Assembly (NCBI GenBank): GCA_964499285.1
Contig: CAZCLA010000009.1
Location: forward strand, 1-64,000
Reading direction: 5' to 3'
DNA length: 64,000 bases
From: JAGFIY01 sp964499285
GTDB taxonomy: Bacteria > Bacteroidota > Ignavibacteria > Ignavibacteriales > Melioribacteraceae
Shown: piece by piece, positions 1 to 8,905 of the stretch
Numbering within the stretch: the stretch's first letter is position 1
How the letters are laid out: every line of letters starts with the position of its first letter
Program-made: the position numbers and the translations under genes
The notes under the pieces: generated by a model
The model's input: the letters and a program-made list of their open reading frames with translations, nothing else
Told to the model about the DNA's origin: nothing
Databases searched by the model: none

Positions 1-63
1 TTCCTCAATATTTTATTGATCTATAATTGGAAGTACATTACATTTTTTCATTAACCGAACAAA

Positions 64-513
64 TTAATTTCTCTCAGCGGCCGGATCATTATTTTTTAAT
101 CCGTACAAAACTATACAGCTCACAGCGACCATCGCAACCGAAAGTGTTATCAAACCAATTTTAATCAGAAGTTCTTCAAATTGATTCCCCGACAAATTTT
201 CTCCGGCAATAGGCATCATTTCACTACCGGCTCCCACAATTGCTGCGAACAAAGTAGTGAGCCAATTGACGAAAGTACCAAACAATGCTAAAAAAAAGGT
301 GATTTTTAACAGCATCTCGCTGAGACTTAATTTTTCCCATATCAGCCCTAGCAATACCAAGAACATTCCATTCATCACTCCTTCGAGATGGCTTGAAAGT
401 CCCATTCTTGAGTTCTCAAATACAGGCATTGCAAAACCGGTCAATAATCCCAAAAGAAATAAGAGGATGCCGTATCTTATTATTTTGCGTGAAACTGCTG
501 CTTTATTATTCAT
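64..513 (-). CDS. Small four-helix membrane protein, styrene-oxide-isomerase-like
   Basis: A 149-residue integral membrane protein with about four hydrophobic segments (near residues 12-32, 46-62, 66-95 and 115-138). The start is well supported: GAGGAG lies just upstream of the ATG. A His at residue 42 followed six residues later by Asn48, in an 'SHLEGVMNG' context at the head of helix 2, matches the spacing of the haem-ligand His and catalytic Asn that I recall from bacterial styrene oxide isomerase (StyC). Homologues are often mislabelled 'hydrogenase'. It lies downstream of the PAS kinase on the same strand, about 115 bp away. Membership of the SOI-like fold is my inference; the substrate is unknown and no styrene genes are nearby. 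Confidence 0.6.
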   Translation of the reverse strand: MNNKAAVSRKIIRYGILLFLLGLLTGFAMPVFENSRMGLSSHLEGVMNGMFLVLLGLIWEKLSLSEMLLKITFFLALFGTFVNWLTTLFAAIVGAGSEMMPIAGENLSGNQFEELLIKIGLITLSVAMVAVSCIVLYGLKNNDPAAERN

Positions 514-627
514 CTCACTCCTCTGAAAAATTGTGTATGTTATTGAATATTTATTAGAAGGAAATCGGTCGCAAGTTACAAAAATATTGCGGAAATTATG
601 TGCGTTAAGAGTATGTTTTTCTCGGTG

Positions 628-2751
628 TCAGTTATTCTTAAAGGTAACCCTAAAAACAGTTCCTCTATTAAATTCAGAATCAACCTCAATTTCGGCATTA
701 TTTATTTCACAGAACTTTTTAACTAAAGCAAGACCGAGCCCAGTTCCTTCATACTTTCGCGAATACCCATGTTGTTCTTGCGAGAACGGTTCAAAAAGTC
801 TGGGAATAAAATCTTTACTGATTCCAATTCCGGTATCGTTCACTTCAACGACTGTCTTTTCCCCTTTGTCAATTAGTTTTATCTCAACCTTTCCTTGATC
901 TGTATATTTAATACCGTTATCGACTAAGTGAGATAATATCTGATAAACTGCGTATCTATCTGCATTCACCACTACGCTTTTCTTTTCCGTATTAAGAATC
1001 AGATCTATTTTTTTTGCTTTGGCACTAATGCTGAACTCGCTTTCCAATCTTAAAAGAATTTCTTTTACCAAATCAACTTTTTGAAAATTTGCGTGATATG
1101 TCCCGAGCTGAAGGTCGGACATATTTAGGACCGAATCGATTGTTCTTGTAATTCTTTGTTGAGAAGATTTTAGAATGTGAAATATATCCTCCATACTGTT
1201 TTTTTGTTCATCGGATAGTTCATCAAATATGAATTGATTTGAATTAACAATGATGTTCAACGGTGTTCTGACTTCGTGGGACATCTGTGCAAGAAATTCG
1301 CTTTTCAATTGATCCGCTTTTTCAGCCGCCTCTTTTGCTTCAAGAAGTTCTTTTTCATACATCTTCCTAAAACTAATATCTCTCATACCTCCGACGATTT
1401 TCTTATCGCCGTTTTCAGTAATGAGCTTTGCCGAGACAGAGCAGTAAATTATTGAATTGTCTTTATTCTTAAGCCTAACTTCGTAATCATCCACAGAGCC
1501 ATTCTGCATTAGTTTTTGAATGAACTCATCTCTTTCTGAAAAATCATAATAAAAGTTTAAGAGCGATTTCCCCAACAGATCTTCTCGACTATATATTCCT
1601 TTAGAGAAATTCTTTATTGAAGGACTTACTTCTCTAATTTCACCATTCAGATCTGTTTCGTAGTAAACATCCACTATCTGTTCAAAAATTCTCCTAAATC
1701 TTTTTTCACTCTCCCTAAGCTCCTGCTCCTTCTGAAAAACTTCCGTTACATCATTGACAAGTACAAGTCTCGCTTTTTTCCCTTCAAGATCGATTCCATG
1801 TGAAAGAATTTTTACAAAAATGATTTTTCCATCTTTAAGTTTATGCTGCCAAATCATAGACTCATCGCTTGGTCTCATTGCGTTTGGATTAGCAGAAATA
1901 AATTCCTCAAGTTTTTCTACTTCTTCGTCGGGTCTGATATCGCGGATAGTCATACTTAAAAATTCTTTCTTCGAATAGCCGTATTTTTCGACTGCAGCAT
2001 GGTTTACATCAATAAATCGTAGAGTGTTGTTATCGAAAACCCACATTGGCTGGGGATTGTTTTCAAACAAAAGACGATATTTTTTTTCGTTATGCTGAAG
2101 TTCTTCTTCAATTTCTTTGCTTTTTGTTATATCCCTAATCACCACAACAACACCGATTAATGAATCATCCTTCTTGTCAATTAGAGGCGATACATTTACT
2201 GTGATATATTTTTTAATATAATTATCAGATTGAATTAAACATCTTATATCAAAAAAAGATTGCTTCGTTTCCAAAACTTTTTTGTATGGGAATTCATAAA
2301 ACGGCATGTTGCTGCCGTCAATGGTTTTGATATTAAATCTTGTTTGGTCGCTTATTTTTAAATTTGTTTCTGATGAAGAAATGTTGAAAAGTTCTTCGGC
2401 TCTTTTGTTTAAAAACGTCACGTTTCCTTGCAAATCGAGCAATGCAATCCCAACGGGACTTGTGTCTGTAAGATTGAAAAATAAATCTTCACTTTTCGAA
2501 AGCTTATTTTCAACCGCTTTTCGATTAACAATTTCGTCTTCAACTTGTTTAAGATATCTTTTTAAGAGAATGTAAAGAATTAATGAAGTGATAAGTACAA
2601 AACCCAATCCTTTAAGAATATTCAAATTCAGCACAGTAACTTCAACATCATAAATAAAATTTACCGCTTGATCGGAAATAATTATCCAAAGACTTCCAAT
2701 AAGAAAATAGACTTTAGATATTCTGAAGGCGGGATTTTTGCTGTTTATCAT
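628..2751 (-). CDS. Membrane-bound hybrid-less PAS sensor histidine kinase
   Basis: Sensor kinase of 707 residues. Two membrane helices lie near residues 14-34 and 44-64, followed by a short coiled coil and three PAS domains (about 86-215, 223-345 and 350-465). The HisKA phosphoacceptor is His492 in 'AQMSHEVRTP'. The C-terminal HATPase domain has the N box 'VDNGIKYT', the G1 box 'DTGIGI' and the G2 box 'GTGLGLA'. There is no receiver domain. The frame stays open to a TTG at 2772, but the ATG at 2751 is preferred because AGAAAGGACAG sits immediately before it. No response regulator is adjacent, so the partner is unknown. The PAS domains suggest a redox or small-ligand signal, but that is not shown by sequence. 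Confidence 0.85.
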   Translation of the reverse strand: MINSKNPAFRISKVYFLIGSLWIIISDQAVNFIYDVEVTVLNLNILKGLGFVLITSLILYILLKRYLKQVEDEIVNRKAVENKLSKSEDLFFNLTDTSPVGIALLDLQGNVTFLNKRAEELFNISSSETNLKISDQTRFNIKTIDGSNMPFYEFPYKKVLETKQSFFDIRCLIQSDNYIKKYITVNVSPLIDKKDDSLIGVVVVIRDITKSKEIEEELQHNEKKYRLLFENNPQPMWVFDNNTLRFIDVNHAAVEKYGYSKKEFLSMTIRDIRPDEEVEKLEEFISANPNAMRPSDESMIWQHKLKDGKIIFVKILSHGIDLEGKKARLVLVNDVTEVFQKEQELRESEKRFRRIFEQIVDVYYETDLNGEIREVSPSIKNFSKGIYSREDLLGKSLLNFYYDFSERDEFIQKLMQNGSVDDYEVRLKNKDNSIIYCSVSAKLITENGDKKIVGGMRDISFRKMYEKELLEAKEAAEKADQLKSEFLAQMSHEVRTPLNIIVNSNQFIFDELSDEQKNSMEDIFHILKSSQQRITRTIDSVLNMSDLQLGTYHANFQKVDLVKEILLRLESEFSISAKAKKIDLILNTEKKSVVVNADRYAVYQILSHLVDNGIKYTDQGKVEIKLIDKGEKTVVEVNDTGIGISKDFIPRLFEPFSQEQHGYSRKYEGTGLGLALVKKFCEINNAEIEVDSEFNRGTVFRVTFKNN

Positions 2752-2890
2752 ATCTGTCCTTTCTCGGACCAATTTTATATTTCAAGAAAAAAATAATCTC
2801 ACAGAAATGCAAATAAATTATTTGTTCTAAATCAAAGATTGAACTAATAATTTTTTAACACTTTTTTGATTTCTCGATTAGAGGTTCTAT

Positions 2891-2910
2891 ATTTCGGCAT
2901 AGAACGAAAT
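2891..2910. promoter_or_regulatory. ArsR operator 1 (inverted repeat ATTTCG-N8-CGAAAT)
   Basis: A perfect 6-bp inverted repeat, ATTTCG then eight bases then CGAAAT. Its right arm runs into the first two bases of the arsR ATG at 2909. The same arms and spacing recur at 3291-3310 in front of the efflux gene, exactly 400 bp away. Placement before both ars genes makes it the likely ArsR/As(III)-responsive operator; binding is inferred. Confidence 0.75.
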
Positions 2911-3274
2911 GAATAATATAAAGCAATTACTTATGGCAGGCAGTAAAATATTTAAAGCATTATCAGATAAGAACAGAATAAAGATCTTGCAAGCGCTTAA
3001 GATAAAAATGCTTTGCGTTTGTGAGATCCGGGCACTGTTAAATCTTGCAAATTCAACTGTTTCGCAACACTTAAAAATATTAAAGGAAGCCGGATTTATT
3101 ATTGAATATAAGGATGGGAAATGGGTTAATTATTTAATCAACCCTCATCCTGCGGATGAAAGAGTTTCAGAGATAATAAATAACTTGGATTTTTGGTTTA
3201 CAGCTGAGTTTACAGATAGAATTACTGTAAAAAAAATTGAGGCTTTGGACAGAAATATAATCTGCTGCATTTAA
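2909..3274 (+). CDS. arsR: ArsR-family arsenic-responsive repressor
   Basis: A 121-residue winged-helix repressor. The winged helix spans residues 10-95, with recognition-helix sequence 'NSTVSQHLKILKEAGF'. The 'MLCVCEI' segment reproduces the ELCVC-type As(III)-binding cysteine pair of ArsR, and a second Cys pair occurs at the C-terminus ('IICCI'). It should repress its operon and be released by arsenite. The first ATG (2909) overlaps operator 1 and lacks a Shine-Dalgarno; an ATG at 2933 is an alternative start giving 113 residues and keeping the whole domain. Next come the efflux pump, thioredoxin and arsenate reductase genes. Confidence 0.9.
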   Translation: MNNIKQLLMAGSKIFKALSDKNRIKILQALKIKMLCVCEIRALLNLANSTVSQHLKILKEAGFIIEYKDGKWVNYLINPHPADERVSEIINNLDFWFTAEFTDRITVKKIEALDRNIICCI

Positions 3275-3290
3275 TATTTTTTTGTTTAAT

Positions 3291-3310
3291 ATTTCGTCAA
3301 TTTACGAAAT
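3291..3310. promoter_or_regulatory. ArsR operator 2 (inverted repeat ATTTCG-N8-CGAAAT)
   Basis: Second copy of the arsR-upstream palindrome, with identical six-base arms and the same eight-base spacer length but different spacer sequence. It lies in the 48-bp gap between arsR and the efflux gene, ending 12 bp before the efflux ATG. This suggests a second promoter or a roadblock that regulates the efflux genes separately. Confidence 0.75.
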
Positions 3311-3322
3311 GGGAATTACTCA

Positions 3323-3987
3323 ATGAAGAATATTACGAATAGACTATCATTCCTAGATAGATATTTAACATTATGGATATTTCTTGCAATGTTTGTTGGT
3401 GTTTTATCGGGACATTTATTTCCACCGGTCGCTTCCTTTTGGGATTCATTCAGTATTGGTACTACAAATATTCCTATTGCAGTTGGATTGATTTTAATGA
3501 TGTATCCTCCGCTTGCAAAAGTAAAATATGAAGAATTGCCTGATGTTTTCAGAAACATAAAAGTTCTTGGACTGTCATTGGTTCAAAATTGGATTGTCGG
3601 ACCGATAATAATGTTCACACTCGCTGTTTTGTTTCTACAAGATTATCCCGAATATATGGCCGGATTAATTCTAATTGGATTGGCTAGATGTATTGCAATG
3701 GTTATTGTTTGGAATCAGCTTGCGAAAGGTGACACCGAATATGCAGCGGGGCTTGTTGCATTCAACTCAATTTTTCAAGTACTGTTTTTCTCTGTTTATG
3801 CTTATGTGTTCTTAACAATTTTACCTGAATGGCTTGGTCTTCAAACTTTTGCGGTAGATATTACTATTGGACAAATTGCCGAAAGTGTTTTCATCTATTT
3901 GGGTATTCCTTTCATTGCAGGAATGCTCACAAGATTTTTTGCACTGAAGTATAAATCGAAAAAATGGTACGAAGAAAAATTTATTCC
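3323..3987 (+). CDS. acr3: Arsenite efflux permease, ACR3 type (3' part lost in gap)
   Basis: The first 221 residues of an ACR3-type As(OH)3/H+ antiporter (family about 350 residues, ten membrane helices). The conserved fourth-helix cysteine is present as Cys123 in 'LARCIAMVIVWNQLAKGD', a hallmark of ACR3. Hydrophobic helices fill the visible part. A run of 100 N begins at 3988, and about 130 residues are needed to complete the protein, so the true missing stretch must exceed 100 bp. GGGAATTACTC precedes the ATG. It follows arsR and operator 2, so it should be induced by arsenite. Confidence 0.9.
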
Positions 3988-4087
3988 NNNNNNNNNNNNN
4001 NNNNNNNNNNNNNNNNNNNNNNNNNNNNNNNNNNNNNNNNNNNNNNNNNNNNNNNNNNNNNNNNNNNNNNNNNNNNNNNNNNNNNNN
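3988..4087. other. Assembly gap (100 N), real missing sequence
   Basis: The flanks share no overlap, and ACR3 is incomplete before it. The 100-N size is a placeholder: at least about 400 bp is expected to be missing if the pump has normal length. Confidence 0.9.
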
Positions 4088-4125
4088 CAAAAGGTGATGT
4101 AGAAGCCCCAGATGTATGTCCATAG
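4088..4125 (+). CDS. C-terminal tail of an unidentified ars-operon protein
   Basis: After the gap one frame is open for eleven codons (...KGDVEAPDVCP) and stops with TAG at 4123-4125. This could be the C-terminus of ACR3 itself or of another small ars gene hidden in the gap. The cysteine near the end would suit a metal-binding tail, but the fragment is too short to assign. The adjacent frame reading 'QKVM' that would join to ACR3 across exactly 100 N is arbitrary, because the gap length is unknown. Confidence 0.4.
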
Positions 4126-4174
4126 ATTAAAGTTGTAAATAGAAGTAAAGGTAAAATAATAATGAGGAGATTAG

Positions 4175-4729
4175 ATGAACTGGATAACAAATCTAGAACT
4201 TGCAAAAGAAGAATCACAAAAATCTCGCAAACCTATTTTTCTGCAGTTTGAAATGGATAATTGTGGTGGATGTAAAAAACTTTATGAAGAAACCTATCTT
4301 GATTCAAAAGTTCAGGAAGAATTGAACGAATGGTTCATTCTACTGAAACTTGATTTGAAGAAAGACAGAGAAATAAGACGAGTACTTTCCGGTTATTGGA
4401 CACCGTCGTTTTATTTTTTGGATCACAACGGAAAATCATATTACAATTTTAACGGATACTTACCTTCGGATGAATTTCGCCTAATGCTGAGAATCGGTTT
4501 TTCTGAATCAATGATTCCAAAAGGTAAATATGATGAAGTAATAGAAGTAACCGAAAAAGAAATTGAAACGTTTACAGATTCAGCTTTATTGCCCGAAGTC
4601 TTAGTTCAGAGAGGTATTGCAGAATACATAAAGACCAAAGACAACCCGACGTTTCGAAAGAAGATGAAAGAAATTCAGGAAAAGTATCCCAACTCGCTTG
4701 AAGCGAAGATGTATTTCTGGGATGAATAA
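4175..4729 (+). CDS. Thioredoxin-fold protein of the ars operon
   Basis: A 184-residue cytoplasmic protein without a signal peptide. The thioredoxin fold covers roughly residues 5-110, with redox motif Cys30-Gly-Gly-Cys33 and a cis-proline segment 'WTPSFYFLD'. The C-terminal 70 residues are helical and charged. GAGGAG precedes the ATG by seven bases. It sits between the efflux gene and the arsenate reductase, and low-molecular-weight-phosphatase-type arsenate reductases are recycled by thioredoxin, so it probably supplies electrons to ArsC. That role is inferred from context. Confidence 0.8.
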   Translation: MNWITNLELAKEESQKSRKPIFLQFEMDNCGGCKKLYEETYLDSKVQEELNEWFILLKLDLKKDREIRRVLSGYWTPSFYFLDHNGKSYYNFNGYLPSDEFRLMLRIGFSESMIPKGKYDEVIEVTEKEIETFTDSALLPEVLVQRGIAEYIKTKDNPTFRKKMKEIQEKYPNSLEAKMYFWDE

Positions 4730-4772
4730 ATTGATTTTAAAATCAAAAAAAATAATTCAATGAAAGAAAAAT

Positions 4773-5396
4773 ATGGCGCTAAATAATAAACTCGCAGAAA
4801 AAATCGAGGCGTCGAAAAATTCTTTTAATTCCATTCCAGCCGAACGAAAAGAACTTCTTAACGAATTTTCAGATTACATTTCAAATAAATTAAAAGATGG
4901 AAAAGAAGTAAATCTGACTTTCATATGTACACACAATTCACGCCGAAGTCACATTAGTCAAATTTGGGCGCAGACTGCAGCAGAGTATTACGGTATTCCC
5001 AACATTAAATGTTACTCTGGCGGAACCGAAGCGACCGCATTCAATCCTCGTGCAGTAAAAGCCTTGCAGAAAGCCGGATTCAAAATTGACAAACAAGACG
5101 ATTCCAATAATCCGGTTTACCTTGTTTATTATTCTGACGATAAAGAACCGCTTGAATGTTTTTCAAAAGTTTATTCGGATAAGTTCAACCCGCAAAATGA
5201 TTTTGCTGCAATAATGACTTGCTCGGATGCTGATGAAAACTGTCCAATTGTATTTGGTGCCGAAGTAAAATTTCCAATCCGTTATGACGATCCAAAAGAT
5301 TATGATGACACTGAATTAGAAGAAATCAATTATGATGAACGTGTCGAACAGATTGGACGGGAAATTGCATTTGTTTTTGCTAACGTGTCGTTATAG
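4773..5396 (+). CDS. arsC: Arsenate reductase, low-molecular-weight tyrosine phosphatase type
   Basis: A 207-residue protein with the phosphatase loop CX5R as Cys52-THNSR-Arg58, followed by 'SHISQIWAQTAA', which binds the arsenate oxyanion. Later cysteines ('MTCSDADENCP') are likely resolving residues. The family converts As(V) to As(III) for export by ACR3. An N-terminal helical extension of about 45 residues makes it longer than classical ArsC (about 130-140) but typical of the Bacteroidota-type 'protein-tyrosine-phosphatase' annotation. It is the last recognisable ars gene of the operon. Confidence 0.85.
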   Translation: MALNNKLAEKIEASKNSFNSIPAERKELLNEFSDYISNKLKDGKEVNLTFICTHNSRRSHISQIWAQTAAEYYGIPNIKCYSGGTEATAFNPRAVKALQKAGFKIDKQDDSNNPVYLVYYSDDKEPLECFSKVYSDKFNPQNDFAAIMTCSDADENCPIVFGAEVKFPIRYDDPKDYDDTELEEINYDERVEQIGREIAFVFANVSL

Positions 5397-5501
5397 ATTC
5401 GCCCTGCTCTATTTGTTTTACTCCCAAATCATTTCTTTATTAGTTAAATTTAAGTGCTTTGTAAAAAGCAGCAACTACTTTTATCGAATTATGGAGTTAA
5501 T

Positions 5502-6239
5502 ATGAGTTTATGGAATTGGGATATTCAAAACAAAGACTTTTTAGAAAGAACCATCAAGCGNNNNNNNNNNNNNNNNNNNNNNNNNNNNNNNNNNNNNNNN
5601 NNNNNNNNNNNNNNNNNNNNNNNNNNNNNNNNNNNNNNNNNNNNNNNNNNNNNNNNNNNNGGCGATAAACACGTTCCGTGGATTCATAACGCCAAAAACA
5701 CAGATGCAGTTTGTGCAATTGACGATGAAGATCCGATGAGAATTCTGAGACTCTTTAACGAAAAAGAGGGACATAAATTTTTACAATCTATTGGTGTTAA
5801 TGAAGAAATTACTTTAAGATTGCCTGAACTTGGTATAAGTTCAATCAGCAATTTGATAAGTGCAATTAAACTTGCCAAGTATTACGAGATGAATGAAAAC
5901 GATGTGATCTTCACTATCTTTACTGATTCTGCAGATCTTTACCAATCGCGGTTGCAAGAAATGAACACAGCTTTGGGAGAATACAATGAGACCCAAGCAG
6001 CAATTGATTGGAACTCTGCAATGAAACATCAAGGAATTGATTACTTTAAAGAATTGAATTATTATGATAAGAAGAGCATTCATAATCTAAAATACTTTAC
6101 CTGGGTTGAACAGCAAGGTAAAGAGGTAGAAGAACTTAATGCTCAATGGTATGATGAAAATTACTGGGATGAAAGATTTTCAATCGTTCCCGAATGGGAT
6201 AAATTAATTGATGAGTTTAACAAAAAAGTAGGGTTGTAA
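5502..6239 (+). CDS. PLP-dependent beta-subunit-type enzyme (internal gap)
   Basis: The N-terminus 'MSLWNWDI' starts at an ATG preceded by GGAG. After 19 codons a 100-N gap removes the middle, including the expected PLP lysine, and 192 residues of C-terminus follow ('GDKHVPWIHN', then a long acidic helical tail ending 'NKKVGL'). The visible part resembles proteins annotated as pyridoxal-5'-phosphate-dependent protein beta subunit (cysteine/threonine synthase fold, normally about 400 residues). It does not resemble E. coli YgeX, diaminopropionate ammonia-lyase. Its place directly before the hydantoinase/SsnA/YgeY/YgeW genes suggests it supplies the PLP step of that pathway. That one protein spans the gap is assumed. 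Confidence 0.55.
   Translation: MSLWNWDIQNKDFLERTIKXXXXXXXXXXXXXXXXXXXXXXXXXXXXXXXXXXGDKHVPWIHNAKNTDAVCAIDDEDPMRILRLFNEKEGHKFLQSIGVNEEITLRLPELGISSISNLISAIKLAKYYEMNENDVIFTIFTDSADLYQSRLQEMNTALGEYNETQAAIDWNSAMKHQGIDYFKELNYYDKKSIHNLKYFTWVEQQGKEVEELNAQWYDENYWDERFSIVPEWDKLIDEFNKKVGL
5561..5660. other. Assembly gap (100 N), real missing sequence
   Basis: No shared bases flank it. If the gene on both sides is one PLP enzyme of family-typical length, roughly 500 bp rather than 100 bp are missing. Confidence 0.85.
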
Positions 6240-6344
6240 AAATGGAACATAGATGATCACGCCAGAGTCTGGCAGGCGCTGAAAAAACCGATTACCGCTG
6301 ATATGTGTGTCGATCCGCTTTTTATGTGTTATCTGTGTTCTATT
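6240..6344. repeat. Palindromic intergenic repeat element (ERIC/REP-like)
   Basis: About 105 bp folding on itself. The ends are imperfect inverted repeats (AATGGAACATAGATGA near 6241 against the complement of TATCTGTGTTCTATT ending 6344). Inside are a perfect palindrome GCCAGA-G-TCTGGC at 6261-6273 and a further A-tract/CCGAT arm pair. It fills the space between the PLP enzyme stop and the hydantoinase start. The 'TATCTGTGTTC' end resembles short repeats common in environmental bacterial genomes; this comparison is from memory. Confidence 0.55.
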
Positions 6345-6354
6345 GTTTTAAGAG

Positions 6355-7508
6355 ATGAAAAAAATTACAAACATATTCATCAACACAAAAGGAAATAAAC
6401 TTCGATTAGCCGAAGTTGTTTTCACTGATAAAATAAAAGAAATTAATTTTCTTTCAGATGAATTTGATTGGAAAGATGTAAAAGATAAAAACTCACTCGA
6501 TGAATTTAAGTCGCAAAGCAAAAATGAAAGCGAAGCAAAAAATGTAATCGATGGTAATTTTTGTGTACTAATGCCCGGCGCAATTGATCCACACGTACAT
6601 TTTGATACTCCCGGATTTGAATTTAGAGAAGATTTTGAACACGCATCGACCGCGGCAGCTTACGGTGGTGTAACTACTATAATCGATATGCCGTGTACTT
6701 CCCTTCCACCCGTTACAGACATTAAAAATTTTACAACAAAATTAAATGTGGTAAAAAACCGAAGCTTAATTGATTTTGCATTTTGGGGTGGAGTTCGTTG
6801 TCAAGATTTTAGTGATTTACAAAAACTAGAAAAACAAGTTATTGAATTATCGGAAGCCGGAGTTGCCGGATATAAAGTCTATGTCATTTCAGGAATGGAA
6901 GAGTTTTCCGATTTAACTTATGAGCAAATTGAACAAGCCGCAAATATTATTAAGCAAACCGGCAAACCGATGGCTGTTCACGCTGAAGATAAATCGTTGG
7001 TTATATCACGAAGAGAGTCATTTCAAAAAGAAAACAAAAACAGTTGGAAAGAATACTGTACTGCTAGAGATATTGAATCGGAACGAAAAGCTATTGAGCA
7101 GATAAAGAACATTTCCGAAAAAACCGGATGCAGAATTCACGTTGTTCATCTAAGTTCTAAAGCGGGGATGGAAATAATTAGATCTGCGGCTAAAGAAAAT
7201 ATCAAACTTTCATCCGAAACTTGTCCGCATTATTTGTATTTCACCCAAAGTGATTTTGAAAACAATAAAATTAGGAATTACCTAAAAACTGCTCCACCGG
7301 TAAAATTCGATAAAGATAAAAATGAATTGTGGAAAGCTCTAAAAAAGAATGAATTAGAATTTGTAACAACCGATCACGCTGGCTGCAATCCAGATGAAGA
7401 AAAAACATCAGATAATTTTTGGCAAGTTTACGGTGGCATTCCGGGAGTTGAACATCGCGTTCCATTTTTGTTCAGTGAAGGATTTTTGAAAAACAGATTA
7501 ACACTTGA
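6355..7508 (+). CDS. Cyclic amidohydrolase, hydantoinase/allantoinase-like (3' end lost)
   Basis: 384 residues before a gap; family length is about 450-460. All metal-site residues of the dihydropyrimidinase/allantoinase family are visible: His80-x-His82 ('DPHVHFD'), carboxylated Lys174 ('GYKVYV'), His209 ('AVHAED'), His265 ('VHLSS') and Asp340 ('TTDHAG'). It opens cyclic ureides such as allantoin or hydantoins. In E. coli the corresponding position beside ssnA, ygeY and ygeW is held by hyuA. About 70 residues are lost in the N run from 7509. A continuous reading into the bases after the gap is spurious, since those belong to ssnA in another frame. Confidence 0.85.
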
Positions 7509-7608
7509 NNNNNNNNNNNNNNNNNNNNNNNNNNNNNNNNNNNNNNNNNNNNNNNNNNNNNNNNNNNNNNNNNNNNNNNNNNNNNNNNNNNNNNNNNNNN
7601 NNNNNNNN
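7509..7608. other. Assembly gap (100 N) hiding a gene boundary
   Basis: The sequence left of the gap is the hydantoinase-like gene and the right side is ssnA, so the stop of one and the start of the other are both missing. From family lengths about 250 bp is probably absent. Confidence 0.8.
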
Positions 7609-8897
7609 AAAAGAATTCAATCTCCCCGGTTTTCGGTGATTTAATTTTATCTGACGGTAAAATCAAAGAGATTAAAAAGAAAAACTGGAACGATTACTTA
7701 AGTGGTAAAACTAAGAGTGAAGTAAATTCTTACAATGCTAAGGGAAAAGTAATTACTGTTCCAAACGTAAATTTTCACGAACACATTTATTCTCGTTTAT
7801 CAAAAGGTTTACCGATAAGCGGAGCAACAAACGACTTTATCAACATACTAAAAAATCTCTGGTGGAAACTCGATTACGCACTCGATCACGAAATGACACA
7901 AGCATCCGCAGAAATGGCGGCGCTTGAATCAATTAAAAATGGCGTTACTTATATTTTTGATCATCACGCATCACCAAGAAACACAATCGGGAGTTTGGAT
8001 GTAATCGGAGATGTACTTCGTGAAAGAAAATTAAAAGGTGTTCTTGCTTTCGAAACTTCGGATAGAAATGGAGAATTACTAAAAGCAGAAGGTATTATTG
8101 AGAACAGTTCAAGAATAGATTTTGACGATCCTAATATAAAATACTTATTCGGACTTCACGCTTCCTTCACATTGAATAATGATACGCTCAAAACTGTTTC
8201 CGATTTCATTAATGAAAATAATTTAGGCATTCATATTCACCTTTGTGAAGATCCGGTAGATCGAAAAATAAGTAAAGATAAATTCGGTAATCTTCCTTTA
8301 ACACGATTAATAAAATACAATTTGCTTAACGATAAATGCATCGTATCGCACACTATTCATTTAAATAAATCTGAGTACAATAAGATTTACGATCACGGAA
8401 GCGCAATTGCATTTAATCCGGATTCAAATCTGAATAACTCAGTTGGAGTTCCGGTATTCAAAAACATTCCGAAAGATCAAACAATGCTTTGCGGAACTGA
8501 CGGAATGCACGCCAATCCGGCTAAGACTTTAAAGACATTTTTCTTGTTAATGCGACATTCCGGATTATCTTCGGAAGAAGCATTTGAGCGTGTTATAACA
8601 ACTTATTTCAATCAAATAAAATTTGTTAAAAAGTTCTTCCCCGATTTTTCAACACTAAACAAAAATGACAAAGCAGATTTTATTATTTGGGATTACGTTC
8701 CTCCCACTCCTTTTAATAAAAACAACTTTTGGGGACATTTCATTTACGGAATTCTTGAAAGTCAGGTTTCATCAACAATAAAAGATGGTAAGTTTTTAAT
8801 GAAGGATAAAAAACTAATTGGTGTTAACGAATCAGAAATTCAAAAAGAAGTATATAAACAAGGTGAAAGATTATTCAAAGAATTCAAAAAGTTGTGA
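7609..8897 (+). CDS. ssnA: SsnA-type aminohydrolase (5' end lost in gap)
   Basis: About 428 codons are readable from the gap edge to the stop, against about 440 in E. coli SsnA, so only the first dozen residues are missing. The amidohydrolase metal motif is 'NFHEHIYSRLSKGLP'; later come 'HHASPRN', 'GLHASFTL', 'IHLCED', 'VSHTIHL' and the metal aspartate in 'CGTDGMH'. This order is that of SsnA/guanine-deaminase-like enzymes. SsnA is genetically linked to selenium-dependent molybdenum hydroxylases and, in recent work, to anaerobic urate breakdown. It ends eight bases before the ygeY start, so the two are probably co-transcribed. Confidence 0.85.
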
Positions 8898-8905
8898 GAT
8901 GATTT

